From positions 43,492,811 through 43,556,810 of the forward strand of contig OZ025255.1 of NCBI GenBank assembly GCA_964019135.1: 64,000 nucleotides of DNA, written 5' to 3'. Source of the stretch: Arenicola marina (Eukaryota; Annelida; Polychaeta; Arenicolidae). The translations under genes and the position numbers were made by a program. Below, piece by piece: positions 42,875 through 52,449 of the stretch (position 1 is its first letter; each line of letters begins with the position of its first letter). Under the pieces are notes generated by a model. The model did no database searches, had not been told where the DNA came from, and was given only the letters and a program-made list of their open reading frames with translations.

Positions 42875-45130
42875 CTGTAAGACAAACAGCTGGATGTCAC
42901 GATACTGTAGATAGGTGTAATACCAGTTAGGCCACCTGGAAGGCCTGACCTATGGACTGGGCGATCAACTGGGCCTGCAAGATAAACAGCTGGATGTCAC
43001 GACACTGTAGATAGGTGTAATACCAGTTAGGCCACCTGGAAGGCCTGGCCTATGGACTGGGCGATCAACTGGGCCTGCAAGACAAACAGCTGGATGTCAC
43101 GACACTGTAGATAGGTGTAATACCAGTTAGGCCACCTGGAAGGCCTGGCCTATGGACTGGGCGATCAACTGGGCCTGCAAGATAAACAACTGGATGTCAC
43201 GACACTGTAGATAGGTGTAATACCAGTTAGGCCACCTGGAAGGCCTGGCCTATGGACTGGGCGATCAACTGGGCCTGCAAGATAAACAACTGGATGTCAC
43301 GACACTGTAGATAGGTGTAATACCAGTTAGGCCACCTGGAAGGCCTGGCCTATGGACTGGGCGATCAACTGGGCCTGCAAGATAAACAACTGGATGTCAC
43401 GACACTGTAGATAGGTGTAATACCAGTTAGGCCACCTGGAAGGCCTGGCCTATGGACTGGGCGATCAACTGGGCCTGCAAGATAAACAACTGGATGTCAC
43501 GATACTGTAGATAGGTGTAATACCAGTTAGGCCACCTGGAAGGCCTGGCCTATGGACTGGGCGATCAACTGGGCCTGCAAGATAAACAACTGGATGTCAC
43601 GACACTGTAGATAGGTGTAATACCAGTTAGGCCACCTGGAAGGCCTGGCCTATGGACTGGGCGATCAACTGGGCCTGCAAGATAAACAACTGGATGTCAC
43701 GACACTGTAGATAGGTGTAATACCAGTTAGGCCACCTGGAAGGCCTGGCATATGGACTGGGCGATCAACTGGGCCTGTAAGACAAACAGCTGGATGTCAC
43801 GACACTGTAGATAGGTGTAATACCAGTTAGGCCACCTGGAAGGCCTGGCCTATGGACTGGGCGATCAACTGGGCCTGTAAGACAAACAGCTGGATGTCAC
43901 GACACTGTAGATAGGTGTAATACCAGTTAGGCCACCTGGAAGGCCTGGCCTATGGACTGGGCGATCAACTGGGCCTGCAAGATAAACAACTGGATGTCAC
44001 GACACTGTAGATAGGTGTAATACCAGTTAGGCCACCTGGAAGGCCTGGCATATGGACTGGGCGATCAACTGGGCCTGTAAGACAAACAGCTGGATGTCAC
44101 GACACTGTAGATAGGTGTAATACCAGTTAGGCCACCTGGAAGGCCTGGCCTATGGACTGGGCGATCAACTGGGCCTGTAAGACAAACAGCTGGATGTCAC
44201 GACACTGTAGATAGGTGTAATACCAGTTAGGCCACCTGGAAGGCCTGGCATATGGACTGGGCAATCAACTGGGCCTGCAAGATAAACAACTGGATGTCAC
44301 GATACTGTAGATAAGTGTAATACCAGTTAGGCCACCTGGAAGGCCTGGCCTATGGACTGGGCGATCAACTGGGCCTGAAAGATAAACAGCTGGATGTCAC
44401 GATACTGTAGATAGGTGTAATACCAGTTAGGCCACCTGGAAGGCCTGGCATATGGACTTGGCGATCAACTGGGCCTGAAAGATAAACAGCTGGATCTCAC
44501 GATACTGTAGATAGGTGTAATACCAGTTAGGCCACCTGGAAGGCCTGGCATATGGACTGGGCGATCAACTGGGCCTGAAAGATAAACAGCTGGATCTCAC
44601 GATACTGTAGATAGGTGTAATACCATTTAGGCCACCTGGAAGGCCTGGCATATGGACTGGGCGATCAACTGGGCCTGAAAGATAAACAGCTGGATCTCAC
44701 GATACTGTAGATAAGTGTAATACCAGTTAGGCCACCTGGAAGGCCTGGTATATGGACTGGGCGATCAACTGGGCCTGAAAGATAAACAGCTGGATGTCAC
44801 GATACTGTAGATAAGTGTAATACCAGTTAGGCCACCTGGAAGGCCTGGCATATGGACTGGGCGATCAACTGGGCCTGAAAGATAAACAGCTGGATGTCAC
44901 GATACTGTAGATAGGTGTAATACCAGTTAGGCCACCTGGAAGGCCTGGCATATGGACTGGGCGATCAACTGGGCCTGAAAGATAAACAGCTGGATGTCAC
45001 GATACTGTAGATAGGTGTAATACCAGTTAGGCCACCTAGAAGGCCTGGCATATGGACTGGGCGATCAACTGGGCCTGCAAGACAAACAGCTGGATGTCAC
45101 GATACTGTAGATAGGTGTAATACCAGTTAG
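42875..45130 (-). repeat. 100-bp array of splice acceptor plus PTB exon 5' end
   Basis: Units of exactly 100 bp (42881, 42981 and so on to 45081), each joining 54 bp of intron 3' end to the first 46 bp of the exon at 42692-42874. There are 22 decoy copies upstream of the real exon. All 22 keep AG before GCCCAGTTGATC, preceded by CTTGCAG, CTTACAG or CTTTCAG. In each copy the exon frame runs 15 codons and then meets TAA where the array unit joins intron sequence. Confidence 0.96.
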
Positions 45131-47936
45131 GCCACATGCATGGCTAAATATATATGGAATGGGCTTTAACACACCATCAAGTTGACTCGACAGACCTCAT
45201 GCATCGAGGCTTCAATTTTGGAGGGATTTATATTATCACACCATTATAGTGGTACGTCAATTTCGTATTATAATTTAATGTTTCTATGTGCACAACATTG
45301 ATATGTCGCTGCAAGGAGAGAATCACTACATCACAAGCTCAACCATAAGAAACAAAAGCATGAGAGTTGCAATATTCATTTCGTTGCATCATGTCTATAC
45401 ATCTTGGATGTAGCGGGTACCCCCCTCCCCCCCCCCCCCCAACACCACACTGGCACCCACACCTAGCCATGCGACTCGTGACACCATTCAACACGTTCAC
45501 AACCACAGGCTCCGTGACACCATAGGGACTGGCGCCCATCAGCCCCCCCCCCCCCTCCCACTCCTCCCTCTTCCTGCCAACTATTATATACCTCCCTCCC
45601 TCACAGATCATCAGAACCACCCACTTCACCCCGAACCCGTTCCCTTCCATCACAGTCTACCATGACAGCAACCCCTGCCCCTCTCCATAGTCCACCCTGA
45701 CAGCAAACCCTCCCATACATACACCATCAGTGTAGCCACCATAGCAACCGCTTTTTTATCCCAGGCCAGCACCCTCCGTCCCAGATCACCATAGACATCC
45801 CATCACCTCCATCCCATCCCTTCCCTCCACCACTGAAACCCCTCTCCCTCCCTCAAGCCAATTGCTTACCCAAGTTGAGCTGGGAAATATCTCCCCAGGC
45901 CATCCCCTGACAACGAGACAGAGAGAGAAGCCATACTCTCCATAACGAAAGACACGTACGGCCCAAGGCGACCATAGATAACGCCCTTCCCCACTCCCCT
46001 CCCCTCTCACGCCCCGAGCCCAGCCCACCCCACCCCTGACCGTCCCCCTCCTTCTTACCCCCACCTTACGACCGCCCCCCCCCCCGGGCGACTGTTGTAG
46101 CCGCCGTGGCAAGTCATACGGCATGTGAGGAAGGACAATCTGTCGACCTCGGGCGATAGGTAAGGGGCACTATACAGCCATCATGTCAGCTGCTGTGTTA
46201 GTGCTATAATGAGAAAGTGGCAGGCGACGAGTGTCGCACAGGAAGGAAAGCCATAAATACCTGTCCATTTTTAAACATGTCATCAACAGTGGGCCGTGAT
46301 TTATAGGCTCTCATGATTGCCAATCTGCCAACAGACTCACCCGTTCTCCTCGACTCCCCCTCACCAATCCACCCACCATACCCCCCTCCCCCCACCACCA
46401 CCATAAAACAGAAAGTTGCAGGATGCCGGCAGATAAAGCGCCCGTAGATTTGGCAATATGAGACTTCATACGACAACTGCCAACACGAGACGCATCATGC
46501 CACAACGAGAGACAGCGAGAGGCAGCGAGAGTGTGTCAGCTATCGAATCTGACGAGCAAGTGTGTAAGAGAAAGTGCGAAAGAGAGAGGAAACATACGGC
46601 AATACATATCTGCTGCAGCTCACGAGTGTGATTATATACGGCCAACAATGCCCTTCCCTCATTAGAATGGTTTATTTATGCAATTACCGAGACACAAACA
46701 AGTTGTTTACACGACATGTGACTGGACATTAACTTATGTTGCTATTGTAACTTTATGTTCAAAGCTCTGTTGAACGTGTACTTGCACTGTTAGGCAATTT
46801 GCCACTACTGTCTACTGAAGATTCTAAATATGTTTACATCAACAATTTCAAAAAGAGACAAGATAAATAAATAATTCACGTCGTTCATAAAGATCAACTG
46901 AAATTAATGCTATTGACAGACATTTCGCATGATGCATGAAGGAGCAGTTCGTTTTCTGCTCTCCGTCTCTGTATCTGTGTCTGTCTCTCTTTCTCTTTCT
47001 GACCTTTTTCTCTGACTATATATATCACGACATAGCCTATATATGCCCAACACCATGGCGTCACCATGGCAGCACGAGGGCAGCTGTGCGCACAGTAAGT
47101 CCACTTGCTGTGGGGGGTGGCGCCCCTGATTGCAGCGCAGAGAGCCATCAGCGATACTTTAAGGGCATTATATCGACCGATACAGGCCATAGTTAGTGTA
47201 GCCACCGATCAGAAACACTGGAAGAGCTCCCCAAAAGTCAGCCCTTAAGCCCCGTATACAGTCACCCAGCATGGGAAGCAAGGATTTGAGCCCTACAAGG
47301 AAGCTGCCGAGATGACGAGCGGAACCTTTGATGTCCCTGCGCTGCTTCAGGCCGGTGGAGATGGCGGCCTATACAGACGGGTCCCCGATGTGCACCTTGG
47401 GGACCATTAAACGTGGGTTAAAGACCATCAAAGTGGACCTCTTAAAACCAAGGCTGGACGGCTCATCTGGGGGACACGGGGTGACCTTGAAACGAGTCAC
47501 GGGGGCCATTAGTAAACGACATGTGGCGACGCCTGTCGGAAAGCGTCCGAAGCATTCATCACGTGGGTTGCCGTGGTGATGGCCATTACGGCGAGCGCTG
47601 CAGCGTCCCGGTATAAACCGATCTCAAGAGGCGGAAGATGGCAAACCCGTGCCGCTCCCCTGTCCCTCCCGCCCCCCACCTCTCCACCCACCCCAAACTA
47701 GCCCCCATCCCGATTGGCCGCCTGACAACATATGACCCCGCTCTCCCCTCGTGAAGTGGCGACCGTTTGATAATTACGTGAACTATCCCATTAGTCCCGG
47801 GCCCCCGTCAGAGCTTACGCTGTTAATCCACCCGCCCCTGCCGAGGGACTGCCTAGACAGCCTCACATCACGCGCATCAACGGGCGGACAACGCGGTGAC
47901 CCACAGGCTAATAACCAGCAGGGTGGTGGGGGGGGG
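45131..47936. other. unassigned C-rich region
   Basis: Several C runs (45426-45440, 45541, 46076). No further APBA exon or other gene could be recognised on either strand, apart from one weak candidate exon at 46261-46324. Confidence 0.5.
46261..46324 (-). CDS. weak candidate small exon
   Basis: The acceptor CTGTTGGCAG, 64 bp open in one frame (IMRAYKSRPTVDDMFKNGQ) and the donor CAG|GTATTT look exon-like. It matches nothing I recall from X11/Mint proteins or elsewhere, so it may be chance. Confidence 0.15.
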
Positions 47937-48105
47937 GCGATGTGTGTCCACGTGCCCACCAACGGGGGTGGTGGGGGTGTGTGTCCCGGCGCCCAGCAAA
48001 GGGGGGTGGGGGGCGATGTGTGTCCGCGTGCCCACCAACGGGGGTGGTGGGGGTGTGTGTCCCGGCGCCCAGCAAAGGGGGGTGGGGGGCGATGTGTGTC
48101 TCGCT
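47937..48105. repeat. 75-bp tandem repeat, about 2.3 copies
   Basis: Units start at about 47937, 48012 and 48087 with GCGATGTGTGTCC, separated by GGGGGTGGTGGGGGTGTGTG and CCCGGCGCCCAGCAAAGG. The copies are nearly identical. Confidence 0.92.
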
Positions 48106-48684
48106 CAGATATCTTCTTCCCCGCGGCCATAATCACGCACTGCTAATAATGTGATTTGTATCCCTCCCATTATTCCGCAATGGACTGGACTCATCTAACG
48201 AAGGTCTCCTTCATGCTAAGTTTCACCACTGATTTTTCAAATGAAATGAATCGCAGAGGAAAACATTGTTACCGCGACCGAAATTACATACTGATTACAA
48301 GGTTACATCAAAGTTACTAACATCATCAACTGCCTGGGCTTGAAGCATGGCTGGGCACCTGAGCCCAGATAACTTTTCCCTTTTATCTCATTGCTTCAAG
48401 AGGTTTCGTGATCTGGTTTAATGTACTTGCAGGGATAATAAAGGCAATACGTCGATCCATCAGACAGTCTGGTTCTGGAATGATGGTCCACCAGCAGGTC
48501 CCACTAGCAGGAAATGACATTGTTTCTAAGTATGAAAACAAGAACAAAGCTCGCCTGACAAAATATCCCCAACCCTCAACAGGACAATCTGAGCTCAGCA
48601 GACAAAAACGAATCGGACCATACATCACAATATTACAGAGGCCCAGAGACGCAGGATTGACACGTTTGGTAAGGTGATGGGTGG
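48106..48684. other. unassigned region
   Basis: No feature recognised. Confidence 0.4.
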
Positions 48685-48815
48685 ATACATGGATGATAAA
48701 TGGGTGATGGCTGGGTGATGGCAGGACGGGTGACGGTTGGTGATGGCTGGATGGGTGATGGTTGGTGATGGTTGGATGGGTGATGCTAGGGTGATGGTTG
48801 GGTAATGGCTGAAAT
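48685..48815 (+). repeat. GGGTGATGG-type simple repeat
   Basis: Irregular repeats of GGTGATGGTTGG / GGATGGGTGATGG. Confidence 0.85.
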
Positions 48816-48869
48816 TTTCTTCCTTGCGTTACCTTGCGTTCAGGATGTATCCTGAATATAGGCAAAGGC

Positions 48870-48912
48870 TAATAAAGAGATATATATATATATAAAGATA
48901 TATATATATAGA
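48870..48912. repeat. (TA)n microsatellite
   Basis: Two runs of TATATATATA, around 48880-48893 and 48900-48911, separated by AAAGA. Confidence 0.9.
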
Positions 48913-49187
48913 TCCATGTTGGTATTCGGCCGGTGTCGGAGAGCCTCTCAGGGTGCCGATTGGGTCTGATCAGCAACAAGGATTGACCGGTCCATAAGTG
49001 AATTGGGACTAATGTGAAATTGATCAAGACCTCAACCCATGGAGACTGCGAAACAAGACGCAAACGGACATCCGCTCCATTCCTTATTCATGGAAAGTTG
49101 ATGGCATTGCATTGACCCAATTCTGAAAGAGTCGTTAGTATGCACGCCGCCATGTTACTGACACATCTTCAGCGGCGCCCCTATCGT

Positions 49188-49950
49188 GGTGACGTCCCTT
49201 ACGTGGTGACGCTCCTAACGTGGTGACGCTCCTAACGTGGTGACGTCCCTAACGTGGTGACGCTCCTAACGTGGTGACGCTCCTAACGTGGTGACGCTCC
49301 TAACGTGGTGACGCTCCTAACGTGGTGACGTCCCTAACGTGGTGACGCTCCTAACGTGGTGACGCTCCTAACGTGGTGACGCTCCTAACGTGGTAGCGCT
49401 CCTAACGTGGTGACGCTTCTAACGTGTTGACGCCCCTAACGTGGTCACGCTCCTAACGTGGTGACGCTTCTAACGTGGTGACGCTCCTAACGTGGTGACG
49501 CTCCTAACGTGGTGACGCCCCTAACGTGGTGACGCTCCTAACGTGGTGACGCCTCTAACGTGTTGACGCCCCTAACGTGGTGACGCTCCTAACGTGGTGA
49601 CGCCCCTAACGTGGTGACGCTCCTAACGTGGTGACGCTTCTAACGTGGTGACGCTCCTAACGTGGTGACGCTCCTAACGTGGTGACGCTCCTAACGTGGT
49701 GACGCTTCTAACGTGTTGACGCCCCTAACGTGGTGACGCCCCTAACGTGGTGACGCTCCTAACGTGGTGACGCTCCTAACGTGGTGACGCTCCTAACGTG
49801 GTGACGCTTCTAATGTGGTGACGCCCCTAACGTGGTGACGCTCCTAACGTGGTGACGCTCCTAACGTGGTGACGCTTCTAACGTGTTGACGCCCCTAACG
49901 TGGTGACGCTCCTAACGTGGTGACGCTCCTAACGTGGTGACGCCCCACCT
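49188..49950. repeat. 17-bp minisatellite
   Basis: About 45 copies of CCTAACGTGGTGACGCT with variants CCCCTAAC, TTCTAAC and GTGTTGACG. Several variant blocks recur in the same order, which indicates block duplication. Confidence 0.96.
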
Positions 49951-50571
49951 ACATACATGTAAGTGTTTATTTATGTATTTATATAAGATTTAGCCGGATG
50001 GGTGTTCAGAGCATGGTGGCCAAGCCGGCGGTGGGAGGTTTGCAGGTTGGGGTGGGAGGGTTGTCCATTGCCCGTGACTATACACTAAAACCTAAATCAT
50101 GCACTTTTAATACATACACTATGTAAACCAACCAAACGTTAGACCAAGTTGCTTCTACACTATTAAAGTAAATTGCTGCATATTCACTAATATCCATACT
50201 ATATATCATACCACACCACATTATAGCCACCTTTCGTTATACACCAATATCAGTATCAATATACACAGAGTGCACTTATATTATAAATCATACCCACACC
50301 ATACACGAAAACATACAACATAACGCGCCCTATACACCAAGGCAATATTCCATATATACCCTACACTATACCCTTCATTATACACCTATAACCTGCAGCG
50401 GTCGCCTACCCATGAGCGGCACCGGGGAAAGACAGACTAAGGCGCCCCTGCACTTGCCTGGCCAAGGCCACAGGTGGCGACACCCTCGCCCCACCACTCC
50501 GGTGGCCGACATCCGCCTTCCCCAGACATGGCCGCCACATAGCGCCATCTAGCGGCTGATGCACATACGTC
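49951..50571. other. unassigned region
   Basis: AT-rich sequence with irregular TACAC/CACTATA motifs. No gene recognised. Confidence 0.4.
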
Positions 50572-51800
50572 ATAACCTGGGAGGAGAACGCACTCTATGG
50601 ACCACCGTTATATAACCTGGGAGGAGAATGCATTATAAGGACCACCGTTATATAACCTGGGAGGAGAATGCATTATAAGGACCACCGTTATATAACCTGG
50701 GAGGAGAATGCATTATAAGGACCACCGTTATATAACCTGGGAGGAGAACGCACTCTATGGACCACCGTTATATAACCTAGGAGGAGAATGCATTATAAGG
50801 ACCACCGTTATAAAACCTGGGAGGAGAATGCATTATAAGGACCACCGTTATATAACCTGGGAGGAGAATGCATTATAAGGACCACCGTTATATAACCTGG
50901 GAGGAGAATGCATTATAAGGACCACCGTTATATAACCTGGGAGGAGAATGCATTATAAGGACCACCGTTATAAAACCTGGGAGGAGAACGCACTCTAAGG
51001 ACCACCGTTATATAACCTGGGAGGAGAATGCATTACAAGGACCACCGTTATATAACCTGGGAGGAGAACGCACTCTAAGGACTACAGTTATATAACCTGG
51101 GAGGAGAATGCATTATAAGGACCACCGTTATAAAACCTGGGAGGAGAACGCACTCTAAGGACTACAGTTATATAACCTGGGAGGAGAATGCATTACAAGG
51201 ACCACCGTTATATAACCTGGGAGGAGAATGCATTATAAGGACCACCGTTATATAACCTGGGAGGAGAATGCATTATAAGGACCACCGTTATAAAACCTGG
51301 GAGGAGAACGCACTCTAAGGACCACCGTTATATAACCTGGGAGGAGAATGCATTACAAGGACCACCGTTATATAACCTGGGAGGAGAACGCACTCTAAGG
51401 ACTACAGTTATATAACCTGGGAGGAGAATGCATTATAAGGACCACCGTTATATAACCTGGGAAGAGAATGCATTATAAGGACCACCGTTATATAACCTGG
51501 GAGGAGAATGCATTATAAGGACCACCGTTATATAACCTGGGAGGAGAATGCATTATAAGGACCACCGTTATAAAACCTGGGAGGAGAACGCACTCTAAGG
51601 ACCACCGTTATATAACCTGGGAGGAGAATGCATTACAAGGACCACCGTTATATAACCTGGGAGGAGAACGCACTCTAAGAACTACAGTTATATAACCTGG
51701 GAGGAGAATGCATTATAAGGACCACCGTTATATAACCTGGGAGGAGAACGCACTCTAAGGACTACAGTTATATAACCTGGGAGGAGAATGCATTATAATG
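50572..51800. repeat. 40-bp minisatellite
   Basis: About 31 copies of a 40-bp unit (ATAACCTGGGAGGAGAATGC then ATTATAAGGACCACCGTTAT). Two main variants, ATGCATTATAAGG and ACGCACTCTAAGG, alternate in recurring blocks. Confidence 0.96.
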
Positions 51801-52228
51801 ACCATCATTATCTGATTATCAGCACAACAAAAATATAAAACTCAAGGGTCTATTTCAATGGAGAGGCGACTTTTATCTTTTATCTGTTTCTCTCCTGCTC
51901 CGGCACTTTTTTCTGGTTAGCACGCATCCTTCTTTCATGCCGGAAAAGATTTCAAAGCGATGGAGTACCAGCGCCAACAGAATATATCCACGCGTGATGT
52001 CCTCATAAGACGACAGCCATTGTCATCACGCTCCAACGAAGCCGCCAGCTAAGCCGCCGCCGGCTAAGCCAGCCATGATGAAGGCACCACCCCCGTAACC
52101 CCCTGCCCCCCCCCCCCCATTATCCCCCTCTAAGATTTCAGCAGCAGCAGGCCATGGATAAAACGGTATCTGCGTTAGACCGGTGCAACATCACAGCAGT
52201 CCGCCATATCTGACCGTGACTTTGGCTG
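51801..52228. other. unassigned region left of the LTR element
   Basis: Unique-looking sequence with a C run near 52108. No gene recognised. Confidence 0.4.
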
Positions 52229-52363
52229 TGTTGTATTTGTTCCTTTTATGAGATATACAGATATACATGAGAATTGGACAACAAACAAACTAAACTGAAC
52301 TCAGTGTATTTAATCAACCAAATCACCAACAAGGAAACATTATATGGCGCCGATACCACAACA
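52229..52363 (-). repeat. LTR (3' LTR relative to element)
   Basis: 135 bp, identical by eye to 56898-57032. On the minus strand it starts TGTTGTGG and ends ACAACA. Very short for a Ty3-type LTR. Confidence 0.95.
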
Positions 52364-52376
52364 TCCTCCTTTCCTT
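52364..52376 (-). other. polypurine tract
   Basis: The minus strand reads AAGGAAAGGAGGA immediately before the 3' LTR, the expected plus-strand primer site. Confidence 0.85.
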
Positions 52377-52449
52377 AGTTATTTATATAACAGGTTCATT
52401 TAAATATCGTAAGTCTCAGTCAAATCGTAGTTTCGAGCTTGTGGCTCAT

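Noticed and set aside
42875-45130. CRISPR-like array (regular 100-bp repeats)
   Set aside because: There are no spacers. The whole unit repeats and derives from an animal splice border.
47328-47579. Open frame of 83 codons as a possible exon
   Set aside because: No domain and no convincing splice borders on either strand.
49188-49950. Telomere-like repeat (CCTAAC)
   Set aside because: The period is 17 bp and only CCTAAC is shared with the CCCTAA telomere unit. It is an ordinary minisatellite.
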